DNA from: Planctomycetales bacterium
GTDB taxonomy: Bacteria > Planctomycetota > Planctomycetia > Planctomycetales > Planctomycetaceae
Length of the DNA stretch: 64,000 bases
Assembly: GCA_028285345.1 (NCBI GenBank)
Contig: JANQPT010000061.1
Span: forward strand, 1 to 64,000
Reading direction: 5' to 3'
In this document: one piece after another, positions 1-8,822 of the stretch
How positions within the stretch are numbered: position 1 is the first letter of the stretch
Layout: every line of letters starts with the position of its first letter
Notes under the pieces: generated by a model
Database searches by the model: none
What the model was told of the DNA's origin: nothing
Seen by the model: only the letters and a program-made list of their open reading frames with translations
Translations under genes and position numbers: made by a program

Positions 1-18
1 CCGCACAGCGGACCCTAC
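1..18. repeat. Right arm of REP-like palindrome, family A (cut by window edge)
   Basis: The first 18 bases, CCGCACAGCGGACCCTAC, equal the right arm of the inverted pairs found at 53252-53322 and 54690-54760. Read on the minus strand it starts GTAGGG and continues into a small hairpin. The partner arm, if present, lies outside the window. Confidence 0.7.
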
Positions 19-44
19 AGACTCCGAACAATAGAGAGACCGGC

Positions 45-539
45 ATGACAGACGATCAAAACGGCGAAATCGCACAAGTCTTAGGGAGGGTGCCGAGTGG
101 GATCTTCATCCTCACCTGTGCCGACGGTGACGGCAACGCCACCGGCATGTTGGCGAGCTGGGTACAACAAGTGTCGTTTGAGCCGCCGATGGTCTCGTTC
201 GTTGTCAAATCAGGCCGCTATGTTAATGAGTGGCTGGAGCAGACGAAGCGAGCGGCGATCAGCATCGTCGGGGAATCGCAAAAGCAGTTGCTGGGACATT
301 TTGGTCGCGGTTTCGAACCGGATCAGCCCGCGTTTGAAAGTCTGGTGACAACGACCGGCGTCACGGGGATTCCGGTGCTCGCTGACAGTTTAGGGTACCT
401 GGAGGGCGAAGTTGCGGAGAGTGTCGACGCCGGCGACCATCGCGTCTATCTGCTGACGATTACCGGAGGTGCAAGCGGTCCACGGTTGGATGGTGAATCA
501 CCGATGGTGCATATTCGCAAGAACGGTATGAATTATTGA
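45..539 (+). CDS. Flavin reductase-like domain protein (FMN-binding split barrel)
   Basis: A 164-residue protein of the flavin reductase-like family, cytoplasmic oxidoreductases that bind FMN and supply reduced flavin or reduce substrates directly. The sequence shows the family pattern: an N-terminal segment VPSGIFILTCADG, then a stretch ending in ASWVQQVSFEPPMVSF (residues about 38-53), the usual T/SWV-Q-S-P-P FMN-contact region, and a C-terminal strand ending MVHIRKNGMNY. Length is normal for the family. The start has a purine-rich stretch (AGAGAGACC) just upstream. It lies 54 bases before glcD on the same strand and may be co-transcribed with the glycolate oxidase genes, but a functional link is only inferred. 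The substrate cannot be told from sequence. Confidence 0.85.
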   Translation: MTDDQNGEIAQVLGRVPSGIFILTCADGDGNATGMLASWVQQVSFEPPMVSFVVKSGRYVNEWLEQTKRAAISIVGESQKQLLGHFGRGFEPDQPAFESLVTTTGVTGIPVLADSLGYLEGEVAESVDAGDHRVYLLTITGGASGPRLDGESPMVHIRKNGMNY

Positions 540-593
540 TCCCGCTCGATCGCGCCGCACCCATTGGAATTTGAAGCGAGTCACTGAGCACCC

Positions 594-2063
594 ATGTCTG
601 TTGACGAAATGACTACGACAAGCGAGTCGCTGCCCGCGATTCTCGATAATTTGAGGGAGATCGTCGGCGCCGACTCGGTGCTCAGTTCCCACGAGCAATT
701 GTTGGTGTACGAGTGCGACGGGTTTGTGATCGAGAAGAACACGCCTGATTGCGTGGTCTTCCCGGAGACCACCGAGCAGGTCGTCGCGATCGTCAAGTTG
801 TGCAATCAGCATCAGATTCCATTCGTGCCGCGCGGCGCCGGGACGAGTCTCGCCGGCGGGTGCCTGCCGGTGGGGGGCGGCGTGATGATCGCCCTGACTC
901 GCATGCGGGGTATCCACGAGGTCAATCTCCGCGACCGATACGCAGTCGTCGGACCGGGGACCGTGAACGTGCATTTGACACAGCACCTCAAAGGAACCGG
1001 ATTCCACTACGCTCCCGATCCTTCCAGCCAGGGCGCCTGTACGATCGGCGGCAATGTCGCCACAAATTCCGGCGGACCGCATACGCTGAAGTACGGAGTG
1101 ACGGTCAATCACATTCTGGGCGCCGAAGTCGTGCTGCCCGACGGTGAGGTCGTGCAATTGGGCGGCTATCTGGCGGAGAGTCCCGGCTACGACCTGACCG
1201 GACTGTTTGTGGGCAGCGAGGGAACGTTTGGTGTTTGCACCAAAGTGATCGTTCGCTTGACCCGCGATCCGGCCGCATATCGCACGATGCTGGGTGTGTT
1301 CGAAACGGTTTCCGACGCCACGCAATCCATTAGCGGGATTATCGGCGCCGGGATTATTCCCGCTGCGTTGGAGTTAATGGATCAGGGGATTATCGAAGCG
1401 GTTGAAGCGGCGTTCGGATTTGGCTTTCCGCTCGACGCCGGCGCGGTGCTGCTGATCGAAGTCGACGGTCTGGAGGTCGCTGTCGACAATGAAGCGAAAC
1501 AGATCGTTGAGCTGTGCGAGCAGCATGGCGCCCGCGAAGTCCGCAAGGCCGATTCACCGCAGCAGCGCGACTTGTTGTGGAAGTGCCGCAAGAAAGCATT
1601 CGGCGCCATCGGACGGCTCAGTCCCAGCTATTGCACGCAGGACGGCGTCGTGCCCCGGACCAAACTGCCGGAGATCCTGAAGTTCATAACCGAGTCTGGC
1701 GCGCGGCACGACATCCGGATTGTCAACGTCTTTCACGCCGGTGATGGAAACATTCATCCGATTCTGTTGTTCGATGAACGTGACTCGGAACAAGTTGAAC
1801 GGGTGCTGCGGGCGAGTGACGAGATCCTCAACCGCTGCATCGAATTGGGAGGCAGCGTGACCGGAGAACATGGAATCGGCGTCGAGAAAATCAGTTTTAT
1901 GAACAAATTGTTCACCGCCGAAGATTTGGAGACGATGGAGTCCGTGCGAATCGCATTTAACCCGCTCGGATTGTGTAGCCCGCAAAAAATGCTGCCGACT
2001 GCGGGTGCGTGCGGCATGGAGCACATTGAGCGGTCCCACCCGGCGCGAAAAGCGGCCCTTTGA
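594..2063 (+). CDS. glcD: Glycolate oxidase FAD-binding subunit GlcD
   Basis: FAD-linked oxidase of 489 residues, the catalytic subunit that oxidises glycolate (or a related 2-hydroxyacid) to glyoxylate. The N-terminal FAD_binding_4 (PCMH-type) domain is seen in CVVFPETTEQVVAIV and PRGAGTSLAGGCLPVGGG (about residues 55-100), and the TIGGNVATNSGGPHTLKYG segment forms the FAD pocket. The C-terminal FAD-oxidase domain carries HAGDGNIHP and GGSVTGEHGIG, conserved in GlcD and D-lactate dehydrogenases. GlcE and GlcF follow on the same strand, which makes GlcD more likely than a stand-alone D-lactate dehydrogenase. No good Shine-Dalgarno is seen before ATG 594. A palindromic repeat (2071-2144) follows 7 bases after the stop and separates it from glcE. 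Confidence 0.93.
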   Translation: MSVDEMTTTSESLPAILDNLREIVGADSVLSSHEQLLVYECDGFVIEKNTPDCVVFPETTEQVVAIVKLCNQHQIPFVPRGAGTSLAGGCLPVGGGVMIALTRMRGIHEVNLRDRYAVVGPGTVNVHLTQHLKGTGFHYAPDPSSQGACTIGGNVATNSGGPHTLKYGVTVNHILGAEVVLPDGEVVQLGGYLAESPGYDLTGLFVGSEGTFGVCTKVIVRLTRDPAAYRTMLGVFETVSDATQSISGIIGAGIIPAALELMDQGIIEAVEAAFGFGFPLDAGAVLLIEVDGLEVAVDNEAKQIVELCEQHGAREVRKADSPQQRDLLWKCRKKAFGAIGRLSPSYCTQDGVVPRTKLPEILKFITESGARHDIRIVNVFHAGDGNIHPILLFDERDSEQVERVLRASDEILNRCIELGGSVTGEHGIGVEKISFMNKLFTAEDLETMESVRIAFNPLGLCSPQKMLPTAGACGMEHIERSHPARKAAL

Positions 2064-2070
2064 AAACTCT

Positions 2071-2144
2071 GTAGGGCAGGCTCCCGCCTGCCGCAAGCTA
2101 GATTAGACTAAAACATCAAGTTGGCAGGCAGGAGCCTGCCCTAC
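2071..2144. repeat. BIME-like inverted pair of REP palindromes, family B
   Basis: Two arms of 22 bases, 2071-2092 and 2123-2144, are reverse complements with one mismatch, separated by an AT-richer 30-base spacer. Each arm begins GTAGG (left as written, right on the minus strand) and then forms its own hairpin (GCAGGC, 4-base loop, GCCTGC). A GTAG head followed by a hairpin, in head-to-head pairs, is how REP/BIME elements are built. It fills the glcD-glcE gap and ends 4 bases before the glcE ATG, so it may influence glcE translation or mRNA stability. Confidence 0.8.
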
Positions 2145-2148
2145 GTTA

Positions 2149-3396
2149 ATGTCATTACCCGAGACGACCGACGAAATCTTGCCGACATCGACGGACGAGG
2201 TCTGCGCTGCCTTGGCGGAGAATGCATCCGGCGAACAGCGAGCCGTGTTTCCCGTCGGCGGGCGGACGGCACTTCATTATGGATACGCCCCGCAGACACC
2301 GGGGGTCGCTCTGTCGACGCACAATCTGCACCGCGTGATCGATTATCCAGCACGCGATATGACGATTACCGTTGAGGCGGGCATTTGCATCGACAACCTG
2401 GCGGATACACTCAAGGCGGAGGGGCAGCGGTTGCCGATCGACGTGGCGCAATCGTCGCGGGCGACGCTGGGCGGCGTTTTGGCGACTGACACCAATGGTG
2501 CGCGGCGGTTTGGCTTCGGGACGATGCGGGATTATGTGATCGGGATCACCGCGGTCGACGCCGCCGGCAAGCCGTTTCATGCCGGCGGGCGGGTTGTGAA
2601 GAACGTCGCCGGCTACGACCTTTGCAAACTGATGATCGGCTCGCTGGGAACATTGGCTGTTGTGACTGAGGTCACGTTGAAGCTCAAACCACTGCCGGAG
2701 TCGTCGACTCTGCTCTGGTGCCGCTTCGACGGATGGCAAGATTTAGATGCAGCACTGGAAGGGCTATTGCGCTCCGACACCCGACCGGTCGCCGTTGAGG
2801 CGCTCAACAGCGAAGCCGCCCATGACGTCGTCAGCGAGTCTCGTTTAGAGCTTCCCACAAATGGGCCAATTGCCTGTTTCGGTTTTGAAGGGACGCAGCG
2901 CGAAACCGACTGGCAAATGGAGCGACTGACGAATGAACTCAAGCAGGCGAACGTTGCCGAACTGGCCCAAGTTTCCCATGAACAATCGGAGTCGCTCTGG
3001 TTCGCGCTCGCCGATTTCGCCGTGACCTCTGAAGAGCCGCTCACTTTCCAGGCCGCGCTGCGGCCCTCGCGCACGATTGAGTTCGTCAAACTGGCGACGG
3101 ACGCAGGCGTCTCGATCGTTGCTCATGCCGGCGATGGCGTCGTCATCGGGCATCTGCCCGACGACGTGACGACCTTGGAGGCGGCGCAATCCGTTCTCGA
3201 TCCGCTGCAGCAGATGGCGGCGCGTGGCGACGGCGATCTGATCATTTTTGATTGTGCCGAGGACTGGAAGCAATCGATTCCGGTGTTCGGTGAGCGAATG
3301 ACACACTGGGGCTTGATGGACAAGATCAAACAACAACTTGACCCGAACAATCTGCTCAATCCCGGCCGTTTCGGACTGCCGGCCGAGGCGATTTGA
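2149..3396 (+). CDS. glcE: Glycolate oxidase FAD-binding subunit GlcE
   Basis: A 415-residue FAD-binding protein, the second flavoprotein subunit of glycolate oxidase. A single PCMH-type FAD domain is seen: residues about 60-100 carry MTITVEAGICIDNLADTL, and LGGVLATDTNGARRFGFG with VVKNVAGYDLCKLMIGSLG (about residues 150-165) is the hallmark of GlcE. It lacks the long C-terminal catalytic motifs of GlcD, as expected. The start ATG 2149 follows a REP pair by 4 bases; the only purine-rich site upstream (AGGAG in the repeat) is 14 bases away, so initiation may be weak or coupled to structure. The stop overlaps the beginning of the glcF open frame (TTGA), consistent with translational coupling. 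Confidence 0.92.
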   Translation: MSLPETTDEILPTSTDEVCAALAENASGEQRAVFPVGGRTALHYGYAPQTPGVALSTHNLHRVIDYPARDMTITVEAGICIDNLADTLKAEGQRLPIDVAQSSRATLGGVLATDTNGARRFGFGTMRDYVIGITAVDAAGKPFHAGGRVVKNVAGYDLCKLMIGSLGTLAVVTEVTLKLKPLPESSTLLWCRFDGWQDLDAALEGLLRSDTRPVAVEALNSEAAHDVVSESRLELPTNGPIACFGFEGTQRETDWQMERLTNELKQANVAELAQVSHEQSESLWFALADFAVTSEEPLTFQAALRPSRTIEFVKLATDAGVSIVAHAGDGVVIGHLPDDVTTLEAAQSVLDPLQQMAARGDGDLIIFDCAEDWKQSIPVFGERMTHWGLMDKIKQQLDPNNLLNPGRFGLPAEAI

Positions 3397-3431
3397 ATGA
3401 CGTCGTTAGAGAAGGCTTGCCACAACTTCTG

Positions 3432-4769
3432 ATGGCCAACGATCAACATCCGATGAACACAAAGTCGACCGGCAATTTGGGCGCGAAGATCGAGTACGAA
3501 AAGTATCTCGATTGCGTGCATTGCGGATTGTGCACGGCTGCTTGCCCGACTTATCTGGAGACGGGCGACGAGAACAAGAGTCCGCGCGGCCGGATCTATT
3601 TAATGCGGGCGGTGACGGATGGACGATTGGAATTGACGTCCGAAGTTCGCGAAAACCTGGAGCTGTGTCTGGATTGCCGCGCGTGTGAAACTGCCTGTCC
3701 GTCCGGCGTGCAATACGGCCGATTGATTGAGCCGTTTCGGATGGACGTCGAGCAGTCGGACGCTGCGGCCGGTGGCAAGCCGTCGTGGTTCCAAAAGCGA
3801 ATCTTGCATGGCTTGTTGCCCGATCGCAAAAAGACGCGGCGCGCGCTGATCCCCGCGCGGATCATGCAGACGTTAAGGCTGGACAGGGTGATTGAGAGCG
3901 TGGGGCTCGTCCGGCTGTTGCCGGAAAAACTGCAACGGATGTTCAAACAACTGCCCCGACTGGAGCCGCGCAGCCCCGAGTTGCCGGAGCGGCTGCCGGC
4001 GATCGGTCCCAAGCGGGCAACGGTAGGGCTGTTCCTCGGCTGCGTAGCGGACGCGATGTTTCGCCAGACTCACTGGGCGACGGCGCGCGTGTTGCAGCAA
4101 AACGGCTGTGAGGTGGTGATTCCCCGCAATCAAGCCTGCTGTGGAGCGATGCACTATCACAGCGGGGCCGACCGCCCTGCCCTGCAACTCGCTCTACAAA
4201 ACGCGGCGGCGTTCGATGAGGCAGAAGTTGATGCTGTGGTGGTCAACGTGGCCGGCTGCGGCGCAATGCTTAAGGACTATCCGGAGATCGCCCACGAAAT
4301 CGCACCGAATGACACCGCCATTGCCGATCCGCTCGGGAAGTTGACGGACAAGATCAAAGACATCTCAGAGTTTCTGAGCGAGCTGGGGCCGATCGCTCCG
4401 ACCGGGGAAATCAAACTGCGGGCCACCTATCACGATGCCTGCCACCTGTGTCATGCCCAGCAGATTCGCGAGCAGCCCCGCGAGCTGTTAAAGCTGATTC
4501 CCGGGTTGGAGTTGATTCCGTTGCCCGAATCGGAGATCTGCTGCGGGGCGGCCGGCAGCTATAATCTCACCGAGCCGGAAATGTCCGATCGGTTGGCGAA
4601 ACGGAAGTACGGCAATATCATGTTGACCGACCCTCAGGCGGTGATCACCGCCAACGCCGGATGCTCGTTGCAGATCCAGGCCGAGATGCGGCAGCAACGG
4701 CAACGTATCCCCGTGTTTCATCCCATCGACTTGCTCGACATGAGCTATCGTGGCGTTTCGCCGGTTTAA
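3432..4769 (+). CDS. glcF: Glycolate oxidase iron-sulfur subunit GlcF
   Basis: A 445-residue iron-sulfur protein passing electrons from GlcD/GlcE to the quinone pool. Two 4Fe-4S clusters are predicted from CVHCGLCTAACP and CLDCRACETACP near the N-terminus, followed by two cysteine-rich (CCG) domains with ACCGAMHYHSG and EICCGAAGSYNL. HDACHLCHAQQIREQPR is a typical GlcF/HdrB-type segment. The frame is open from a TTG at 3393 that overlaps the glcE stop and has GAGG 4 bases upstream. I chose ATG 3432 because GlcF proteins usually have about 20-27 residues before the first cluster; ATG 3453 is also possible. Third gene of a glcDEF set. Confidence 0.92.
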   Translation: MANDQHPMNTKSTGNLGAKIEYEKYLDCVHCGLCTAACPTYLETGDENKSPRGRIYLMRAVTDGRLELTSEVRENLELCLDCRACETACPSGVQYGRLIEPFRMDVEQSDAAAGGKPSWFQKRILHGLLPDRKKTRRALIPARIMQTLRLDRVIESVGLVRLLPEKLQRMFKQLPRLEPRSPELPERLPAIGPKRATVGLFLGCVADAMFRQTHWATARVLQQNGCEVVIPRNQACCGAMHYHSGADRPALQLALQNAAAFDEAEVDAVVVNVAGCGAMLKDYPEIAHEIAPNDTAIADPLGKLTDKIKDISEFLSELGPIAPTGEIKLRATYHDACHLCHAQQIREQPRELLKLIPGLELIPLPESEICCGAAGSYNLTEPEMSDRLAKRKYGNIMLTDPQAVITANAGCSLQIQAEMRQQRQRIPVFHPIDLLDMSYRGVSPV

Positions 4770-4855
4770 TGCCGAGTCGGAAAGCGCACAATTGTTATCC
4801 CCCCTCAGCCCCCGGCTCCGCCAGGGGTTCAACCAACAAAATCGATCATTTTACA

Positions 4856-5524
4856 ATGAACCAACAAGTAACGCCCATCAAAGCGGTCGTGTTTGACTTT
4901 GACGGGCTGATGTTCAATACCGAAGACATTTTCGAAGCCGCCGGGCGGATTTTGCTTGAGCGGCGAAACCGGGAAATGACGCCCGAATTGCTCTCGGTGA
5001 TGATGGGCCGCCGGCCGCACGAGGCGTTTCAATTTCTCGTCGACATGCACGAAATCGAGGAACCGATTCCCGATTTGCTCGACGAGTCGCGGGAGATTTT
5101 TTTCGAACTCGTGCCGGAGATGCTGCAGCCGATGCCGGGGTTGCATGACTTGCTGGAACACATCGAAACGCTGAACTTGCGAAAAGGGGTGGCAACCTCG
5201 TCATCGCGGCGTTATCTGGAGGATCTGCTCTCGCGGCACGACTTGCTGCATCGATTCTCGATGACACTCACCGCCGAGGACGTGACACATGGCAAACCGC
5301 ACCCGGAAATTTATCTCGCGGCCGCGGAGCAGTTGGGGATCGCGCCGCGCGAAATGTTGGTTTTGGAGGATTCGGAGGCAGGAACGAACTCTGCTGCCGA
5401 GGCGGACGCGGTCATAGTATCAATTCCCCATGACCACAGCCGTGGCCACGACTTCAGCCGGGCCCACTATGTGGCGGAGCGGCTCGACGATCCTTGGATA
5501 CTGGATCGTCTAACTCACCAATAG
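4856..5524 (+). CDS. HAD-superfamily hydrolase (beta-phosphoglucomutase / phosphoglycolate phosphatase-like)
   Basis: A 222-residue haloacid dehalogenase-type phosphohydrolase. Motif I is VVFDFDGLMFNTE (nucleophile D14, acid/base D16), motif II the TSSS at about residue 119, motif III K in HGKPHPEIY and motif IV the acidic VLEDSEAG. A helical cap lies between motifs I and II (class C1, subclass I). ATG 4856 gives an N-terminus directly before motif I; upstream sequence in frame looks non-coding. Placed 86 bases after glcF, it could be the phosphatase that turns 2-phosphoglycolate into glycolate for GlcDEF. That is inferred from neighbours; sugar-phosphate phosphatase or phosphomutase activity is equally compatible with the motifs. 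Confidence 0.85.
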   Translation: MNQQVTPIKAVVFDFDGLMFNTEDIFEAAGRILLERRNREMTPELLSVMMGRRPHEAFQFLVDMHEIEEPIPDLLDESREIFFELVPEMLQPMPGLHDLLEHIETLNLRKGVATSSSRRYLEDLLSRHDLLHRFSMTLTAEDVTHGKPHPEIYLAAAEQLGIAPREMLVLEDSEAGTNSAAEADAVIVSIPHDHSRGHDFSRAHYVAERLDDPWILDRLTHQ

Positions 5525-5694
5525 GGCTACAATTCATCAGTGCCGGTCCGTTTGATTGGCGAATTGTTGACCATTCTACCTTGCCGGTCCGGAACAAATC
5601 ACCTATCCTACCCGGCGCATTGGGGCAATCCAAGCAGCAATAACTGTAGCCGAAACAACCACTTATAACTTTCGCGTCACGACAGGAGACACGC

Positions 5695-7005
5695 ATGTCG
5701 ACCGCAGCGGCACTGCCTTACAAAGTTGCAGACATCGAACTGGCCGAATGGGGCCGGAAGGAAATCGAACTTGCCGAAAACGAAATGCCAGGCTTGATGG
5801 CACTGCGGGAAAAATACGGTGAGTCGAAGCCGCTCAAGGGGTCGCGGATTGCCGGTTGTCTGCACATGACGATTCAGACTGCCGTGCTCATTGAGACGCT
5901 GACCGCTCTGGGAGCGGAGGTTCGTTGGTCAAGTTGCAACATTTTCTCCACGCAGGACCACGCGGCAGCAGCCATCGCTGCGACCGGCGTGCCGGTGTTC
6001 GCCTGGAAGGGAATGAACGAAGAGGAATTTGATTGGTGTATTGAGCAGACCATCTTCTGGCCGGATGGCAAGCCGCTGAATCTGATCCTCGACGACGGCG
6101 GTGACTTGACGGCCATGGTTCTGGACCGTTTTCCGGAATTGCTCAAGGACATACGCGGTATTAGTGAAGAAACAACGACCGGCGTGCGCCGGCTGGAGAT
6201 TCTGCAGGAAGAGGGCAAGCTGCCGATCCCGGCGATTAATGTCAACGACTCAGTAACTAAGAGCAAATTCGACAACCTGTACGGTTGCCGCGAATCGCTC
6301 GCCGACGGCATCAAACGGGCGACCGACATCATGGTTGCAGGAAAGGTCGTGGTGATCGCCGGTTACGGAGACGTGGGCAAGGGTTGTGCCGACGCAATGC
6401 AAGGGCTTGGTGCCCGCGTGATCATTACCGAAATCGATCCGATCATCGCACTGCAAGCCGCGATGGAAGGATATCAGGTCACAACGATGGAAGAGGCGGC
6501 TCCGCTGGGCGACATCTTCGTGACGACCACCGGTTGCTGTGACGTGATTTGCGGCGAGCATTTGGACGTGATGAAACACGAAGCGATCGTCTGCAACATC
6601 GGGCACTTCGATTCGGAAATTCAAATCGCGTACCTTGAGGGGCGCGACGATATCAATGAAGTGAACATCAAACCGCAGGTCGACAAGTTTGTCTATCCCG
6701 ACGGCAAGGCGATCATCGTACTGGCCCGCGGTCGTTTGGTGAATCTAGGTTGCGCGACCGGCCATCCCTCGTTTGTGATGTCGAATAGCTTTACCAATCA
6801 GGTGCTGGCTCAAATGGCACTGTGGGATGAGAAGGCCGATTTTGAGGTCGGTGTCCACATGTTGCCGAAGCAGTTAGATGAAGAGGTCGCCCGGCTGCAC
6901 CTGCACAAGCTTGGCGTCAAGCTCACTACGCTAACCCAAAAGCAGGCGGATTATCTGGGCGTGCCGGTCGAGGGGCCGTTTAAGCCGGATTACTACCGGT
7001 ATTGA
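5695..7005 (+). CDS. ahcY: Adenosylhomocysteinase (S-adenosyl-L-homocysteine hydrolase)
   Basis: A 436-residue cytoplasmic NAD-dependent enzyme that splits S-adenosylhomocysteine into adenosine and homocysteine, keeping methylation reactions going. Recognisable features are [16 protein letters not shown] near residue 55, [15 protein letters not shown], the substrate segment [16 protein letters not shown], the NAD-binding Rossmann loop [14 protein letters not shown], and the C-terminal KPDYYRY tail that reaches into the neighbouring subunit's NAD site. The length matches the short bacterial form without the extra insertion of about 40 residues. AGGAG lies 9 bases before ATG 5695. The 170-base leader was inspected for a SAH or SAM riboswitch and none was recognised. 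No obvious operon partner. Confidence 0.97.
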   Translation: MSTAAALPYKVADIELAEWGRKEIELAENEMPGLMALREKYGESKPLKGSRIAGCLHMTIQTAVLIETLTALGAEVRWSSCNIFSTQDHAAAAIAATGVPVFAWKGMNEEEFDWCIEQTIFWPDGKPLNLILDDGGDLTAMVLDRFPELLKDIRGISEETTTGVRRLEILQEEGKLPIPAINVNDSVTKSKFDNLYGCRESLADGIKRATDIMVAGKVVVIAGYGDVGKGCADAMQGLGARVIITEIDPIIALQAAMEGYQVTTMEEAAPLGDIFVTTTGCCDVICGEHLDVMKHEAIVCNIGHFDSEIQIAYLEGRDDINEVNIKPQVDKFVYPDGKAIIVLARGRLVNLGCATGHPSFVMSNSFTNQVLAQMALWDEKADFEVGVHMLPKQLDEEVARLHLHKLGVKLTTLTQKQADYLGVPVEGPFKPDYYRY

Positions 7006-7019
7006 GATAGAGCACTCCA

Positions 7020-7093
7020 ACACCAAGCCGACGACTTCACCGTCGTGAACAATCGAGCACACTGATCCGACTGCAAAGCCGTCGGCTTGGTGT
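7020..7093. repeat. Inverted repeat, family C, downstream of ahcY
   Basis: Arms ACACCAAGCCGACGAC (7020-7035) and its near-complement at 7078-7093 (15 of 16 positions pair) enclose about 42 bases. Its left half, extended to about 7051, recurs on the minus strand at 57302-57331 next to an IS110 remnant with only a few changes, so it is a dispersed element. A terminator role for ahcY is possible, but there is no clear T-tract. Confidence 0.55.
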
Positions 7094-7237
7094 GGTTGAA
7101 CGCAAACAATCGTCTTGGGTCAATTCTCAAGAAGCATTACGACGATATTAATCGAGCCGGGACGGTTTTACGCGTGACCGTCACGGCTCGAATTTTCTTG
7201 CGCGGCTCTCGTTCTGCAGGCAAGAAAGCCGTCGGCG

Positions 7238-8311
7238 ATGCGGATCCTCTACGGTGCGTTTTCCCAGGGAAACGGCCATCTCTCAAAAGCCTCCGTCCTG
7301 GTGCCGCTGCTGGAAGCGCGCGGGCACGAGGTTCGCGTGGTCACATCCGGTCCACCGCCGACGAAGTGTTATGAATTCACTTGGCACCGCCATTTTCCTG
7401 GAATCGCCTACGCCACAAAAAACGGTCAGACGGACTATTTGAAATCGTTCAAACAATGGAGCCGCGCACTGCCCACGTTGCTCAAAGGCATCTGGGCGAT
7501 TCGCAGGATCGCCCGCGAATTCCAGCCGGATTTGGTGGTCAGCGATTTTGAGCCGATGACCGCCAGTCCGCTCGTGGAGCCGCGGTGCGAGGTGGTCGCC
7601 ATCAGCCGGCAGGTGTCGCTGCTCGATCCCGACGTGCCAATGCCGCCGACGGGCGGATTCGACCGCAAGATGACCCGCTCGGTCATCCGCGTCTTCACCT
7701 GCGGCGCCGACCGCAAATATGGATACCACTACGAGCCGGCGTCGTTTCGCTGTGTGCCCCCGCTGACCCGCGCCGAAGCAAAATTGGCGCGTCCGGAATT
7801 GGGCGATCACATCGTGATGTATTGCGGCTTGCCGACGTTTCGCCCCTCCGCAGAGGACGTTGTGTCCTGGGCACGCAAGAATAACCAGCGTGTGGTTGCT
7901 TACGGATATCCGCGCGACCTTAACAGCGGCGATCAACAGGCCGTTTCATTCCGTAACCCCAATCCGCAGCAGTTCCTGGAAGACATGGCCACGTCGCGGG
8001 GCGTGATTACGACGGCGGGACTGTCGACGCCCGTTGAAGCATTCTTGCTTCGCAAGCCGCTGGTGGTTGTGCCGATCCCCCGGCAATGGGAGCAGACGGT
8101 CAATGCGTTCCAACTCGAACAGGCCGCCATCGCTCGGTCAGTGCCGGAGTGGGATCTGGACAAGATTTTAGACGTTCCCGCTCCGGAAGTTGATCACCCG
8201 CTGCTCTCCTGGATGAGAACCGACAGCGAGTTCATCTTAGACCGGATCTTGGACGAGGAAACCGCAATGGACAGTTCATCGACAAGCGAGCAGGCACAGA
8301 GTGCTGCTTAA
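7238..8311 (+). CDS. GT-B type glycosyltransferase (COG1819/MJ1255-like)
   Basis: A 357-residue glycosyltransferase with a GT-B fold, probably using a nucleotide sugar at the cytoplasmic membrane face. The N-terminus MRILYGAFSQGNGHLSKA has the G-x-G-H loop shared with MurG and UGT-type enzymes. The C-terminal half carries GVITTAGLSTPVEAFLLRKPLVVVPIP (described here by its G-x-x-T/S-x-x-E-A-x-x-x-x-x-P pattern), the nucleotide-diphosphate-binding region, and then WEQTVNAFQLEQAAIA. The family includes poorly characterised archaeal and bacterial proteins (MJ1255/VC2487 type); acceptor and donor are unknown. The first ATG that keeps the N-terminal strand is used. It stands alone between ahcY and a convergent PilZ gene. 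Confidence 0.8.
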   Translation: MRILYGAFSQGNGHLSKASVLVPLLEARGHEVRVVTSGPPPTKCYEFTWHRHFPGIAYATKNGQTDYLKSFKQWSRALPTLLKGIWAIRRIAREFQPDLVVSDFEPMTASPLVEPRCEVVAISRQVSLLDPDVPMPPTGGFDRKMTRSVIRVFTCGADRKYGYHYEPASFRCVPPLTRAEAKLARPELGDHIVMYCGLPTFRPSAEDVVSWARKNNQRVVAYGYPRDLNSGDQQAVSFRNPNPQQFLEDMATSRGVITTAGLSTPVEAFLLRKPLVVVPIPRQWEQTVNAFQLEQAAIARSVPEWDLDKILDVPAPEVDHPLLSWMRTDSEFILDRILDEETAMDSSSTSEQAQSAA

Positions 8312-8342
8312 AAATGACGGTCTGAGCGGTGCACGTCATTTA

Positions 8343-8822
8343 CTATTTGGAACTGGTCACTGCATAAGACTCGTCGGTCTCACTGGCGGTCAGGCGCTCG
8401 GCCATCTTTGCAAGCTGAGCCAATTGCGACCAATTTGGAAGGTGCAGGACCTCGGCAAGTTCGATGCCGATGTGCCAGAAGCCGCCGTCAGTGGCAGAAC
8501 GATGGCGAACCTGGCCGCGCAAGAAGTCGCATTTTCCATCCGCCCAGAATCCGACGACCACTTCGTCGGAGTCGACCATTTCCTGAACCAGCAATGAAAT
8601 CCCCGAACTGGAGAGATTCCGGGAGACGCCGAATGTCGTGTTGGACATAACCGGCTCGTTCTCGACAAACGGCACGACAAGCACCGGCAGCGAGCGGTTC
8701 GCCCGGCGTTCCTTCCGGTACTCTTCGACTTCATGGCGCAGCGCGGGTGTTGACAGATCAACAATCCGCCGCATAAACGCCTGGACTTCCTGTCGGAGTT
8801 TTCGTTGCTTGAAGAAGAGCAT
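8343..8822 (-). CDS. PilZ-domain-like protein
   Basis: A 159-residue soluble protein. The first 50 residues (MLFFKQRKLRQEVQAFMRR...) look helical and charged; the rest resembles a PilZ domain, the c-di-GMP-binding beta barrel. Both ligand motifs can be pointed to: R-x3-R in RRANR and N-x-S-x-x-G in NLSSSGISLL. This suggests a c-di-GMP-responsive protein, but by eye the barrel is divergent. ATG 8822 was chosen because AAGGG lies 9 bases upstream; the frame is open further upstream but that part is Arg/Ser/Thr-rich and reads as non-coding. It is downstream of the kinase-WD40 gene on the same strand, about 340 bases away, so probably separately transcribed. Confidence 0.65.
   Translation of the reverse strand: MLFFKQRKLRQEVQAFMRRIVDLSTPALRHEVEEYRKERRANRSLPVLVVPFVENEPVMSNTTFGVSRNLSSSGISLLVQEMVDSDEVVVGFWADGKCDFLRGQVRHRSATDGGFWHIGIELAEVLHLPNWSQLAQLAKMAERLTASETDESYAVTSSK

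Noticed and set aside
498-1325. Long open frame on the minus strand across glcD
   Set aside because: Lies wholly antisense to a clear GlcD gene; His/Arg-rich translation without domain; result of codon bias in a GC-rich gene.
5525-5694. Possible SAH or SAM riboswitch before ahcY
   Set aside because: No segment fits the conserved cores that I know; only a Shine-Dalgarno AGGAG was seen.
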